Origin: Bacteroidota bacterium
Lineage (GTDB): Bacteria > Bacteroidota > Bacteroidia > Sphingobacteriales > Sphingobacteriaceae
Assembly: GCA_013288485.1 (NCBI GenBank)
Contig: JABDBW010000013.1
Span: 1-43,574 of the forward strand
Direction of reading: 5' to 3'
Length of the DNA stretch: 43,574 nt
The notes beneath the pieces are model-generated. The model saw nothing but the letters and a program-made list of their open reading frames with translations. It had not been told where the DNA came from and searched no databases. The translations under genes and the position numbers were made by a program. Positions 1-8,810 of this stretch are shown in pieces. Position 1 is the first letter of the stretch. Each line of letters opens with the position of its first letter.

Positions 1-1
1 A

Positions 2-1570
2 CAGGTAGGCGTAGCCAGTATGGGTTATGATGGCAATACCTGCAATATGCACCTTAACGACCTGGCTAAACTGGTTAAAAAAGGTATATGGAGCGAGGAT
101 TTGGTGGGGTTGGTATTCCATACAATCGGTGTGAGCGATGGCATGAGCAACGGCACGCCGGGTATGCGTTATTCGTTAGTGAGCCGCGATATAATTGCCG
201 ATTCGATAGAAGCGGTAGTTGGCGCGCAGTACTATGATGCCTTAATTGCCTTACCGGGCTGCGATAAAAACATGCCGGGTTCCATAATGGCCATGGGCAG
301 GTTGAACCGTCCGTCAATAATGGTATATGGCGGCACCATAAAACCCGGGCATTATAAAGGCGAGGATTTGAATATCATATCGGCATTTGAGGCTTTGGGC
401 AAAAAGATTGCCGGGCAAATGAATGAGGTTGACTTCAAAGAGATCATAAAACACTCCTGCCCCGGCGCGGGCGCATGTGGTGGCATTTATACAGCTAATA
501 CAATGGCCGCTGCTATTGAGGCATTGGGCATGAGTTTGCCCTACTCCTCATCAAACCCGGCATTGAGCGATGAAAAGAACGCTGAATGTTTAGCGGCCGG
601 CAAAGCGATAAAAATACTACTGGAGAAAGATATTAAACCGAGCGACATCATGACCCGCAAAGCATTTGAAAATGCTATGGTGGTAATTATGGTGCTGGGC
701 GGAAGCACCAATGCGGTGCTCCACATGATAGCTATGGCCAAAAGTGTCGACGTAAAATTAACGCAGGATGATTTTCAGCGGGTGAGCAACCGCATACCTG
801 TGCTGGCTGATATGAAGCCAAGCGGCAAATACATGATGGAGGACCTGCATAAGGTAGGCGGTGTACCCGCGGTAATGAAATACCTGCTGAAACAAGGCTG
901 GCTGCATGGTGAATGTTTAACCGTTACCGGAAAAACCATCGCCGAAAATTTAGCCGAAATACCCGAATTGAATTTTGATACCCAAAAAATAATATGGCCC
1001 GTTGAAAAACCGGTAAAGGCAACAGGCCACCTGCAAATACTATACGGCAATATTGCCACAGGTGGCAGCGTAGCCAAAATAAGCGGCAAAGAAGGTACTC
1101 ACTTTGAGGGCCCTGCCCGTGTTTTCGATGGTGAATTTGAACTGATACACGGCATACAAAGCGGCCGAGTCAAAGCCGGTGATGTGGTGGTTATCCGCAA
1201 CGAGGGCCCTAAAGGCGCGCCGGGTATGCCCGAAATGCTTAAACCAACATCGGCCATTTTTGGGGCGGGGTTAGGCGCTTCGGTAGCATTAATTACTGAT
1301 GGCCGTTTTAGCGGCGGTACACATGGTTTTGTGGTGGGCCACATCACCCCGGAAGCTTTTGACGGGGGAGGCATTGCCTTAATTAAAGATGAGGATAAAA
1401 TAATAATTGATGCCATTAACAATACCATCAATGTTATTTTAACCGACGAAGAAATGGCAGCCAGAAGGGCGGCATGGCAGCAACCCAAATTAAAAGTAAC
1501 CAAAGGCCTATTATACCGATATGCCAAAACTGTTACCACAGCCGCAGAAGGTTGCGTAACGGATGAATAG
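2..1570 (+). CDS. ilvD: Dihydroxy-acid dehydratase, 5' end cut by window
   Basis: Dehydrates 2,3-dihydroxy-isovalerate and 2,3-dihydroxy-3-methylvalerate to the 2-oxo acids, the third common step of valine and isoleucine synthesis, in the cytoplasm with an Fe-S cluster. The reading frame is open from base 2, before the first ATG at position 20, so the true start lies upstream. About 522 residues are present against the usual 555-570. All three cluster-ligand cysteine motifs are visible: NTCNMHL near the start, GCDKNMPG, and CPGAGACGG. The C-terminal motif [14 protein letters not shown] is typical of the IlvD/Edd family. It is the first visible gene of an ilv-leu operon, 104 nt before ilvB. 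The operon promoter is not in the window. Confidence 0.96.
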   Translation, partial: QVGVASMGYDGNTCNMHLNDLAKLVKKGIWSEDLVGLVFHTIGVSDGMSNGTPGMRYSLVSRDIIADSIEAVVGAQYYDALIALPGCDKNMPGSIMAMGRLNRPSIMVYGGTIKPGHYKGEDLNIISAFEALGKKIAGQMNEVDFKEIIKHSCPGAGACGGIYTANTMAAAIEALGMSLPYSSSNPALSDEKNAECLAAGKAIKILLEKDIKPSDIMTRKAFENAMVVIMVLGGSTNAVLHMIAMAKSVDVKLTQDDFQRVSNRIPVLADMKPSGKYMMEDLHKVGGVPAVMKYLLKQGWLHGECLTVTGKTIAENLAEIPELNFDTQKIIWPVEKPVKATGHLQILYGNIATGGSVAKISGKEGTHFEGPARVFDGEFELIHGIQSGRVKAGDVVVIRNEGPKGAPGMPEMLKPTSAIFGAGLGASVALITDGRFSGGTHGFVVGHITPEAFDGGGIALIKDEDKIIIDAINNTINVILTDEEMAARRAAWQQPKLKVTKGLLYRYAKTVTTAAEGCVTDE

Positions 1571-1665
1571 AGGTAAAAGGTTAAAGCTGAAAGGTAAAAG
1601 GCTTGACTAACTAAATTAAGAAAATCGGTGAAATCACTAAAACAATCAGTGAAATCACACAAAAA
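1571..1665. repeat. Heptamer-phased spacer repeats, ilvD-ilvB
   Basis: Directly after the ilvD stop, 1576-1603 reads as four diverged 7-nt units of the type AAAGGTA/AAAGGCT. A second block follows: the 14-mer AATCGGTGAAATCA at 1623-1636 recurs with one change at 1644-1657, exactly 21 nt (three heptamers) later. The same 14-mer occurs again before ilvC at 4197-4210. No terminator or promoter is evident. Confidence 0.7.
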
Positions 1666-1674
1666 TAAAACAGT

Positions 1675-3414
1675 ATGGAAGTTGCACAACAGGAAATACT
1701 AAACAAAACCGCAGAGAAGGAAACCGTAAATATTTTGGGTTCTGTTGCCTTATTGGAAGCATTGATAGCGGAAGGTGTTGATACCATCTTTGGTTATCCG
1801 GGAGGCGCCATTATGCCTATTTATGATGCTTTGTATGATTATAACGACAAGCTCGACCATATCCTGGTAAGGCATGAGCAGGGCGGCATACATGCCGGTC
1901 AGGGTTATGCGCGTACATCAGGAAAAGTGGGTGTAGTATTCGCCACAAGCGGACCGGGCGCTACCAACCTGGTAACAGGTTTGGCCGATGCACAAATAGA
2001 CAGCACGCCTTTAGTATGTATAACCGGGCAGGTATTCGCCCATTTATTAGGGACGGATGCTTTCCAGGAAACAGATGTGATCAATATTACCAACCCGGTT
2101 ACCAAGTGGAACTACCAGGTAACTGATGCTACCGAAATTCCGGAAGTATTGGCCAAAGCATTTTATATTGCCAAAAGCGGCAGGCCGGGGCCGGTATTAA
2201 TTGATATTACCAAGAACGCCCAAATTCAGCTGTTTGATTACGAAGGTTATACGCCTTGTAACCATATCCGCAGTTACCGGCCAAAGCCAATAGTGCGTAT
2301 GCCATACGTTGAGCAGGCTGCCGAATTAATTAACAAAGCCAAAAAACCATTTATTATATGGGGCCAAGGCGTTGTATTAGGCAGCGCCGAACAGGAGTTT
2401 AAAACTTTTGTTGAAAAAAGCGGTATTCCCGCCGCCTGGACCATTTTAGGCGCGGGCGCTATTCCAACAAGCCACCCGCTTAATGTGGGGATGCTGGGTA
2501 TGCACGGAAACTATGGCCCGAATGTATTAACCAACGAGTGCGATGTATTGATTGCTATCGGGATGCGTTTTGACGACCGTGTTACGGGCCGCTTGGATAA
2601 ATATGCCAAACAAGCCAAGGTTATCCATTTGGATATTGACCCTGCGGAAATAGATAAAAATGTTAAAACAACCGTACCCGTTTGGGGCGATTGTAAAGAA
2701 ACCCTTCCTTTGTTAACCGCGTTGGTTGAACAAAAACAACATACCGCGTGGTTAAATAAATTCAGGGGTTATACAAAGCAGGAAGTTGAGGCGGTAATTC
2801 ATGATGAATTAAACCCAACCTCGGGCGAAATGACCATGGGCGAAGTGATCAAACAACTAAACGACCTTACCCACGGCGAAGCCATAATTGTTACCGATGT
2901 TGGCCAGCACCAAATGGTGGCCTGCCGGTACGCACAGTTTAATAATACACGCAGCAATATTACCAGCGGCGGCCTCGGTACTATGGGATTTGCATTGCCC
3001 GCGGCCATAGGCGCTAAATACGGAGCGCAAGACAAAACTGTTGTGGCTATCATAGGCGATGGCGGTTTCCAAATGACCTTACAGGAACTGGGCACTATTA
3101 TGCAAACAGGGGTTGATGTAAAGATCATCATTCTTAACAACCGTTTTTTAGGTATGGTGCGCCAATGGCAGGAGTTGTTTAATGACCGCAGATATTCATT
3201 TGTTGATATTGAAAGCCCTGATTTTGTGGCAGTAGCCGCGGCTTACCGTATACCGGGTAAATGTGTGAACGAGCGGGCAGAGTTGCAGGGTGCATTAAAG
3301 GAAATGATAAATAGTAAAGGTTCGTTCCTGCTTGAAGTAATGGTAACCAAGGAAAATAATGTGTTCCCAATGGTGCCGCAGGGATGCAGTGTAAGTGAGA
3401 TAAGGCTAAAATAA
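1675..3414 (+). CDS. ilvB: Acetolactate synthase, large catalytic subunit
   Basis: Thiamine-diphosphate enzyme that condenses two pyruvates to acetolactate, or pyruvate with 2-oxobutyrate to acetohydroxybutyrate, the first common step of the valine/isoleucine pathway. At 579 aa it has the normal length. The N-terminal PYR domain carries the catalytic-glutamate region (HEQGGIHAGQGYAR), followed by the ATSGPGATN motif. The C-terminal PP domain has the ThDP/Mg signature GDGGFQMT followed by LNNRFLGMVRQWQ, typical of AHAS. The ATG at 1675 fits the family start. The regulatory subunit ilvN follows after a repeat-filled spacer, so the holoenzyme is encoded together. The name ilvB is used generically; ilvI or ilvG would be equally defensible. 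Confidence 0.97.
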   Translation: MEVAQQEILNKTAEKETVNILGSVALLEALIAEGVDTIFGYPGGAIMPIYDALYDYNDKLDHILVRHEQGGIHAGQGYARTSGKVGVVFATSGPGATNLVTGLADAQIDSTPLVCITGQVFAHLLGTDAFQETDVINITNPVTKWNYQVTDATEIPEVLAKAFYIAKSGRPGPVLIDITKNAQIQLFDYEGYTPCNHIRSYRPKPIVRMPYVEQAAELINKAKKPFIIWGQGVVLGSAEQEFKTFVEKSGIPAAWTILGAGAIPTSHPLNVGMLGMHGNYGPNVLTNECDVLIAIGMRFDDRVTGRLDKYAKQAKVIHLDIDPAEIDKNVKTTVPVWGDCKETLPLLTALVEQKQHTAWLNKFRGYTKQEVEAVIHDELNPTSGEMTMGEVIKQLNDLTHGEAIIVTDVGQHQMVACRYAQFNNTRSNITSGGLGTMGFALPAAIGAKYGAQDKTVVAIIGDGGFQMTLQELGTIMQTGVDVKIIILNNRFLGMVRQWQELFNDRRYSFVDIESPDFVAVAAAYRIPGKCVNERAELQGALKEMINSKGSFLLEVMVTKENNVFPMVPQGCSVSEIRLK

Positions 3415-3418
3415 GGTG

Positions 3419-3501
3419 AAAGGTAAAAGCCGAAAGCTAAAAGGTAAGAATAACCTAATGACAGCGAAGCGAAATGACTAATGACCAATGACTAATGACT
3501 A
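3419..3501. repeat. Two heptamer arrays, ilvB-ilvN spacer
   Basis: 3419-3446 is four 7-nt units of AAAGGTA type, resembling the array after ilvD. 3474-3501 is four near-perfect ATGACTA units; the second reads ATGACCA. An in-frame ATG at 3495 belongs to the last unit and is probably not the ilvN start. Confidence 0.75.
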
Positions 3502-3512
3502 ATTTTAAGACA

Positions 3513-4118
3513 ATGAGCAATCAGGATATAGAAAAGCAGGAATATAACATCACCGTTTATACAGAAAACCAGATAGGTTTACTGAGCCGGATAGCTATTA
3601 TATTCACACGCCGTAAAATAAATATTGATAGTTTGAATACTTCTCCGTCGGAGATCGAGAGTATTCACCGCTTTAATATCGTAATAACCGAATCGGAAGA
3701 AGTGGTACGTAAGCTTACCCGCCAGATAGAAAAACAGGTGGAAGTATTAAAAGTGTATTACCATACCAATGAAGATGTGATATGGCAGGAACTGGCGCTT
3801 TACAAAGTATCAACCGATGTAATTGCCGAGAAGGTAAGCGTTGAGCGTTTGCTGCGCGAAAATGGCGCGCGGGCTGTGGTTATCCGTAAAGATTATACAG
3901 TTTTTGAAACAACGGGCCATCGCGAAGAAACTGATAACCTGATCAATATATTACAGCCTTACGGACTGATAGAATTTGTGCGCAGCGCCCGGGTAGCGAT
4001 CATTAAAAACAGTGAAGGTTTTAACGCTAAACTACGTGAATTTGAACGCCTGGAACCGGGTGAGGAAGTAATAGAGAATGAATATTTAAATAAAGGAGCG
4101 AAAGTATTCACAATGTAA
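3513..4118 (+). CDS. ilvN: Acetolactate synthase, small regulatory subunit
   Basis: Regulatory subunit of acetohydroxyacid synthase; it activates the catalytic subunit and usually confers valine feedback. The N-terminal ACT domain is clear (YNITVYTENQIGLLSRIA, then RRKINIDSLNTSPSE). A C-terminal ALS-small-subunit domain follows, containing GARAVVIRKDYTVFETTGH and FVRSARVAIIK. I place the start at ATG 3513 (201 aa) rather than the in-frame ATG at 3495, because the latter lies inside a tandem ATGACTA repeat and adds only six non-family residues. It sits directly downstream of its partner ilvB. Confidence 0.95.
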   Translation: MSNQDIEKQEYNITVYTENQIGLLSRIAIIFTRRKINIDSLNTSPSEIESIHRFNIVITESEEVVRKLTRQIEKQVEVLKVYYHTNEDVIWQELALYKVSTDVIAEKVSVERLLRENGARAVVIRKDYTVFETTGHREETDNLINILQPYGLIEFVRSARVAIIKNSEGFNAKLREFERLEPGEEVIENEYLNKGAKVFTM

Positions 4119-4122
4119 GCTG

Positions 4123-4210
4123 AAAGGCGAAAGCTAAAAGCAAAAAGTAAAAAGTAAATTAAAACATAATTAAGTAACATAAACCAACCGATGAAAAATC
4201 GGTGAAATCA
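4123..4210. repeat. Heptamer array, ilvN-ilvC spacer
   Basis: 4123-4157 is five consecutive 7-nt units beginning AAAG, ending in two identical AAAGTAA units. At 4197-4210 the 14-mer AATCGGTGAAATCA repeats the copy at 1623-1636 upstream of ilvB. The spacer therefore combines the two word types of the ilvD-ilvB spacer in the same order. Confidence 0.72.
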
Positions 4211-4229
4211 AACAATAAAAACTAAAACA

Positions 4230-5288
4230 ATGGCAAAATTAATTTTCGGCACTACTGAAGAAAATGTAGTAACCCGCGAGGAGTTCCCTTTATCAAAGGC
4301 ACAAAGCATTTTAAAAAATGAAGTAGTAGCTGTTATCGGCTATGGCGTTCAGGGCCCCGGCCAGGCGCTTAATCAAAAAGACAATGGTATCAACGTTATT
4401 GTTGGCCAACGTAAAAATTCAAAAACATGGGATAAAGCTATCAGCGATGGCTTTGTACCGGGCGAAACCCTTTTTGAAATTGAAGAAGCATTACAAAGAG
4501 GGACCGTAATTTGCTATTTATTAAGCGACGCGGCACAAATTGCTTTATGGCCAACGGTTAAAAAACACTTAACCCCAGGCAAAGCGCTATATTTTTCACA
4601 TGGCTTTGGTATCACTTTTAATGAGCAAACCGGCATTGTTCCGCCAAAGGATGTTGACGTGTTTTTAGTTGCTCCTAAAGGATCAGGCACTTCATTGCGC
4701 CGTATGTTTTTACAGGGCCGCGGCTTAAATTCAAGCTACGCGATATTCCAGGATGCTACAGGGCGTGCTTTCGACCGCGTTATCGCTTTAGGTATAGCTG
4801 TGGGCAGCGGTTATTTATTTGAAACCGATTTCCGTAAAGAAGTATTCAGCGACCTTACCGGCGAACGTGGTACGCTGATGGGATGTATACAGGGTATTTT
4901 TGCTGCACAGTATGAAGTATTGCGCAGTAATGGCCACTCCCCTTCCGAGTCGTTTAACGAAACAGTTGAAGAATTAACCCAATCATTAATGCCATTGGTT
5001 GCTGAAAACGGCATGGACTGGATGTATGCCAATTGCTCAACAACCGCACAACGCGGTGCGCTGGATTGGTGGAAAAAATTCCGCGATGCTACAAAACCGG
5101 TATTTGAAGACCTGTACAAAAGCGTGGCAACAGGTGTTGAATCGCAAAAATCAATTGATTCAAACAGCAAAACTGATTACCGCGAAAAATTAGACGCGGA
5201 ATTGAAAGAACTGCGTGATAGCGAGCTATGGCAGGCAGGTAAAACTGTACGCAGTTTAAGGCCGGAAAACCAGGCTGTAGAAGCGTAA
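4230..5288 (+). CDS. ilvC: Ketol-acid reductoisomerase (NADP+)
   Basis: Isomerises and reduces acetolactate and acetohydroxybutyrate to the dihydroxy acids, between AHAS and IlvD in valine/isoleucine synthesis. The Rossmann nucleotide-binding motif VIGYGVQGPGQA lies near residues 35-46, followed by VIVGQRKNSKTW. The C-terminal knotted domain contains the metal/substrate region (FRKEVFSDLTGERGTLMG) and a conserved C-terminal block (DWMYANCSTTAQRGALDW). At 352 aa it is close to the length I associate with Bacteroidota KARIs. The start ATGGCAAAATTA fits the family. It lies between ilvN and leuA in the operon. Confidence 0.96.
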   Translation: MAKLIFGTTEENVVTREEFPLSKAQSILKNEVVAVIGYGVQGPGQALNQKDNGINVIVGQRKNSKTWDKAISDGFVPGETLFEIEEALQRGTVICYLLSDAAQIALWPTVKKHLTPGKALYFSHGFGITFNEQTGIVPPKDVDVFLVAPKGSGTSLRRMFLQGRGLNSSYAIFQDATGRAFDRVIALGIAVGSGYLFETDFRKEVFSDLTGERGTLMGCIQGIFAAQYEVLRSNGHSPSESFNETVEELTQSLMPLVAENGMDWMYANCSTTAQRGALDWWKKFRDATKPVFEDLYKSVATGVESQKSIDSNSKTDYREKLDAELKELRDSELWQAGKTVRSLRPENQAVEA

Positions 5289-5291
5289 TAT

Positions 5292-5361
5292 CAGTCTTGA
5301 GTTTTGAGTCTTAAGTAGTGAGCAAGCTACTTAAGACTTTAGACTCAGGACTTTAGACTAA
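5292..5361. repeat. Ten heptamers with hairpin, ilvC-leuA spacer
   Basis: Seventy nucleotides that can be cut without remainder into ten 7-nt words of GAGTCTT or AGACTTT type. The two word types are reverse complements, so the array folds back. A perfect 11-bp stem pairs 5308-5318 (GTCTTAAGTAG) with 5327-5337, with an 8-nt loop. Flanking words extend the pairing imperfectly. No U-tract follows, so it does not look like an intrinsic terminator; a role in mRNA processing or stability is possible. Confidence 0.78.
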
Positions 5362-5382
5362 CTATTAAATACTTAAGAAACT

Positions 5383-6546
5383 ATGTTACACGATCCCAAC
5401 CGAGTCTATGTTTTTGATACCACGCTTCGCGATGGCGAGCAGGTACCGGGCTGTCAACTGACTACCCCAGAGAAAATAGAAATAGCCCATGAACTGGAAG
5501 CATTGGGCGTGGATATTATTGAAGCCGGTTTCCCTATATCAAGCCCCGGCGATTTTCAAAGCGTGGTAGAAATATCAAAAGCTGTGAAAAACCCAACCGT
5601 ATGCGCCCTTACCCGCGCTATAAAAGGGGACATAGATGTTGCTGTTGAGGCATTAAAATACGCCCGGCGTCCACGAATACACACCGGTATCGGATCGTCA
5701 GACATGCACATTAAAAACAAATTTAACAGCACCCGCGAGGAGATATTGATACGTGCTGTTGAAGCTGTAAAATATGCCAAAAAATTTGTTGAGGATATTG
5801 AGTTTTATGCCGAGGATGCCGGCCGTGCCGACATTCATTTCCTGGCAAAAATGATAGAGGCTGTTATTGCAGCGGGCGCTACGGTAGTAAATATACCTGA
5901 TACCAACGGCTACTGCCTGCCTGATCAATACGGCGAAAAAATAAAATTTTTAAAAGAGAACGTAAAAAATATTGATAAAGCCGTTATTTCGGTGCATTGC
6001 CATAATGACCTGGGTTTAGCCACTGCAAACTCGGTAGCCGGCCTGCAAAATGGCGCCCGCCAAATTGAGGGTACTATAAACGGAATTGGTGAGCGGGCGG
6101 GCAATACTTCTATAGAGGAAGTAGTGATGATTTTAAAAACACATCAAAATTTAGGCTTGCATACCAACATCAATACGAAGAATTTTTATGAGCTGAGCCA
6201 AATGGTAAGCACACAAATGCGTATGCCGGTACAGCCCAATAAAGCCATAGTTGGCAGCAATGCTTTCGCGCATAGTTCGGGTATACACCAGGACGGGTTC
6301 CTGAAAAATCGCGAAAATTATGAGATCATCAGGCCCGAAGATGTTGGTTTCCCTAACGCGAGTATAGTGCTTACCGCGCGCAGCGGCAGGCACGCCTTAA
6401 AGTTCCATTTGGAGCGTTTAGGGTATAACCTGAGCAAAGAAGAATTAGCTAATGCTTATCATCGCTTTTTGACATTGGCTGATAGTAAATTAGATATAAC
6501 TGATGAAGATCTGCTAATATTGGCAGGCGACAAGAAATTTGCATAA
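5383..6546 (+). CDS. leuA: 2-Isopropylmalate synthase, short form without regulatory domain
   Basis: Condenses 2-oxoisovalerate with acetyl-CoA, the committing step of leucine synthesis. The catalytic TIM barrel is complete, with [13 protein letters not shown] at the N terminus, the metal-ligand motif [14 protein letters not shown], and [15 protein letters not shown] in the linker region. The protein stops at 387 aa, right after the helical linker ([17 protein letters not shown]). Full-length LeuA of about 510-520 aa begins its leucine-binding dimerisation domain there. The stop is followed by a normal intergenic spacer and I see no frameshifted remnant, so the truncation looks native. Homocitrate synthase is an alternative, but the leuCDB context argues for LeuA. 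Confidence 0.92.
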   Translation: MLHDPNRVYVFDTTLRDGEQVPGCQLTTPEKIEIAHELEALGVDIIEAGFPISSPGDFQSVVEISKAVKNPTVCALTRAIKGDIDVAVEALKYARRPRIHTGIGSSDMHIKNKFNSTREEILIRAVEAVKYAKKFVEDIEFYAEDAGRADIHFLAKMIEAVIAAGATVVNIPDTNGYCLPDQYGEKIKFLKENVKNIDKAVISVHCHNDLGLATANSVAGLQNGARQIEGTINGIGERAGNTSIEEVVMILKTHQNLGLHTNINTKNFYELSQMVSTQMRMPVQPNKAIVGSNAFAHSSGIHQDGFLKNRENYEIIRPEDVGFPNASIVLTARSGRHALKFHLERLGYNLSKEELANAYHRFLTLADSKLDITDEDLLILAGDKKFA

Positions 6547-6568
6547 CCTGCCTTTTCAAAAAGAGGTG

Positions 6569-6582
6569 AATTATAAATTATA
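6569..6582. repeat. Two AATTATA heptamers, leuA-leuC spacer
   Basis: The 41-nt spacer holds two adjacent identical heptamers (AATTATA) just upstream of the leuC start. In such an AT-rich stretch this could be chance. It is listed because every other spacer of the operon also shows a 7-nt step. Confidence 0.4.
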
Positions 6583-6587
6583 AAAAA

Positions 6588-7994
6588 ATGAGCAAGACAT
6601 TATTTGATAAAGTGTGGGACACACATGTGGTACGTAAAATTGAAGGCGGCCCCGATGTACTTTTTATCGACCGCCATCTTATACACGAAGTTACAAGCCC
6701 GGTAGCCTTTTTAGGGTTAAAGAGCCGCGGAATAAAGGTTTTATACCCCAACCGTACGTTTGCTACGGCCGATCATAACACGCCAACCATTAACCAGCAT
6801 TTGCCGGTTGCCGATCCGCTTTCGGCTAACCAATTAAAAGCGTTGGAATCAAATTCTAATGAGTATGGCATAAGCTACTGGGGGTTGGGCCATCAAAAAA
6901 ATGGTATCGTACACGTTGTTGGTCCTGAATATGGCATTACGCAGCCGGGCGCTACGATTGTTTGCGGCGACTCGCATACCTCTACCCACGGCGCTTTTGG
7001 TGCCATAGCTTTTGGTATCGGCACTTCCGAAGTAGAAATGGTTTTGGCCACGCAATGTATTATGCAGCCAAAACCTAAAAAAATGCGCATTAATATCAAC
7101 GGAAAATTAGGGGTAGGCGTTACACCGAAAGATGTAGCCTTATTTATTATTTCGCAGTTGACCACTTCGGGTGCGACCGGGTATTTTGTTGAATATGCCG
7201 GTGATGTTTTTGAAAACATGAGTATGGAAGGCCGCATGACGGTTTGTAATTTAAGTATTGAAATGGGCGCCCGCGGCGGCATGATAGCCCCGGATGAAAC
7301 CACGATAAATTATGTAAAAGGCCGTGAATTTACCCCTAAAAGCGAAGCCTGGGATAAAGCGCTTGCCTATTATAAAACATTAAAGACCGATGCCGATGCT
7401 GTTTTTGATAAAGAACTGACATTTGATGGCTCCGCTATTGAACCCATGATAACCTACGGAACAAACCCGGGCATGGGCATGGGAATTTCTCATGACATTC
7501 CTGATGCTGCCCATGCGGAAGGCGGCGCGGCAACCTATGCCAAATCCCTGGGCTATATGGGTTTCCATGAAGGCGATTCAATGATAGGCAAACCGGTTGA
7601 TTTTGTGTTTGTTGGCAGTTGTACCAATGGCCGCATCGAAGATTTCCGGGCGTTTACTTCGTTAGTAAAAGGTAAACATAAAGCTGCTAATGTTACGGCC
7701 TGGTTGGTGCCCGGATCGCACATTGTGGAGGCACAAATTAAAGAAGAAGGCTTGCTGGATATTTTAACGGAAGCCGGGTTTGAATTGCGCCAGCCGGGCT
7801 GCTCGGCTTGCTTAGCGATGAACGATGATAAGGTGCCCGCCGGCAAATACGCGGTAAGTACCTCGAACAGGAATTTTGAGGGCAGGCAGGGCCCCGGTTC
7901 ACGAACCATGTTGGCCAGTCCGTTAGTTGCCGCAGCGGCGGCAGTTACAGGTAAAGTTACAGACCCGAGAACGTTAATTGAAGAATTGGTTTAA
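6588..7994 (+). CDS. leuC: 3-Isopropylmalate dehydratase, large subunit
   Basis: Aconitase-superfamily subunit that, with LeuD, isomerises 2- to 3-isopropylmalate through a [4Fe-4S] cluster; the same enzyme can process citramalate. The 468-aa length matches LeuC. Cluster-ligand cysteines are C345 (GSCTNGR) and C405/C408 (GCSACLAMN). Other family motifs are TVADHNTPT-like (ATADHNTPT), [13 protein letters not shown], and the C-terminal [14 protein letters not shown]. The start follows an A-rich stretch. It is cotranscribed with leuD. Confidence 0.97.
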   Translation: MSKTLFDKVWDTHVVRKIEGGPDVLFIDRHLIHEVTSPVAFLGLKSRGIKVLYPNRTFATADHNTPTINQHLPVADPLSANQLKALESNSNEYGISYWGLGHQKNGIVHVVGPEYGITQPGATIVCGDSHTSTHGAFGAIAFGIGTSEVEMVLATQCIMQPKPKKMRININGKLGVGVTPKDVALFIISQLTTSGATGYFVEYAGDVFENMSMEGRMTVCNLSIEMGARGGMIAPDETTINYVKGREFTPKSEAWDKALAYYKTLKTDADAVFDKELTFDGSAIEPMITYGTNPGMGMGISHDIPDAAHAEGGAATYAKSLGYMGFHEGDSMIGKPVDFVFVGSCTNGRIEDFRAFTSLVKGKHKAANVTAWLVPGSHIVEAQIKEEGLLDILTEAGFELRQPGCSACLAMNDDKVPAGKYAVSTSNRNFEGRQGPGSRTMLASPLVAAAAAVTGKVTDPRTLIEELV

Positions 7995-8002
7995 TAGATA
8001 AT

Positions 8003-8067
8003 AGTTCATGGATCATAGTTCATAGCTAAAATTTAAAAGCACCATGAACCATGATCCATGAACCATA
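8003..8067. repeat. Inverted heptamer repeat, leuC-leuD spacer
   Basis: Left arm 8006-8024 and right arm 8044-8062 are reverse complements with one mismatch in 19. Both arms are built from 7-nt words (GTTCATG/GATCATA on the left, CCATGAA/CCATGAT on the right). Essentially the same right-arm sequence recurs at 27692-27714 between rplY and prs with one difference in 23 positions, so this is a dispersed repeat family. An in-frame ATG at 8058 falls inside the right arm. Confidence 0.82.
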
Positions 8068-8078
8068 AACAACAAATT

Positions 8079-8675
8079 ATGGCTTACGATAAATTTAACA
8101 TACTAAAAAGCACCGCGGTTCCGCTTCCGATAGAAAATATAGATACCGACCAGATCATCCCTGCGCGCTTTTTAAAAGCGACAGAACGGGTTGGATTTGG
8201 CGATAATCTTTTCCGCGACTGGAGATATAATCCCGATAATACACCCAAAAAAGACTTTGTTTTGAACAACCCGGTTTTCAGCGGTAAAATTTTAGTGGGC
8301 GGTAAAAACTTTGGCTCAGGTTCGTCCAGGGAACATGCCGCGTGGGCCATTTATGATTATGGTTTCCGGTGCGTTGTATCCAGCTTTTTCGCTGATATTT
8401 TCAGGGGTAATTGCCTAAACATAGGCGTGCTGCCTGTACAGGTAAGCCCTGAATTTGCTGAAAAAATATTTGCGGCAATTTTTGCTGACCCAAAAACGGA
8501 AATTGAAGTAAATTTACCGGCGCAAACCATCACACTTTTAGCCACAGGCGAAAAAGAAACGTTCGACATTAATTCGTACAAAAAAAATAATATGCTTAAT
8601 GGCTTTGATGATATTGACTATCTGCAAAGCATAAAACCTGAAATTGAGGAGTTTGCAGCGCATCTCCCACTTTAA
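8079..8675 (+). CDS. leuD: 3-Isopropylmalate dehydratase, small subunit
   Basis: Swivel-domain partner of LeuC in leucine synthesis and, by inference here, in citramalate isomerisation. The start ATG 8079 (198 aa, [17 protein letters not shown]) is preferred over the in-frame ATG 8058, which lies in the spacer repeat. Family motifs are [13 protein letters not shown], the substrate-recognition segment [13 protein letters not shown], and [14 protein letters not shown] normal-length small subunit. Confidence 0.96.
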   Translation: MAYDKFNILKSTAVPLPIENIDTDQIIPARFLKATERVGFGDNLFRDWRYNPDNTPKKDFVLNNPVFSGKILVGGKNFGSGSSREHAAWAIYDYGFRCVVSSFFADIFRGNCLNIGVLPVQVSPEFAEKIFAAIFADPKTEIEVNLPAQTITLLATGEKETFDINSYKKNNMLNGFDDIDYLQSIKPEIEEFAAHLPL

Positions 8676-8690
8676 AATATAAACGAATAA

Positions 8691-8785
8691 CACTTTGTGC
8701 CCTCTGCGACTTTTCTTAGTGCCCTCTGTGGTTAATTTGTAATTTAAACACAGAGAGCACTAAGGTTCACAAAGTACACTGAGGT
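8691..8785. repeat. Dyad-symmetric spacer repeat, leuD-cimA
   Basis: The left half carries CTTTGTGCCCTCTG and CTTAGTGCCCTCTGTGG. The right half (8748-8784) carries the complementary words in five 7-nt steps such as CACAGAG and CAAAGTA. The arms 8715-8733 and about 8747-8764 pair over most of their length. I have seen comparable CTTTGTG/CACAGAG intergenic repeats in many bacterial genomes (recollection, not a search). Its end abuts a TTG codon at 8787 that opens the cimA frame. Confidence 0.7.
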
Positions 8786-8810
8786 ATTGAACCAGCCGAA
8801 ACCAAAAATA

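Noticed and set aside
1571..1674. CRISPR array
   Set aside because: Units are 7 nt, degenerate and contiguous with no spacers; no cas gene in the window.
75..5193. Many open frames of 60-200 codons opposite or out of frame with ilvD, ilvB, ilvN and ilvC
   Set aside because: They overlap strongly conserved enzymes, lack recognisable domains, and arise from the codon bias of the real genes.
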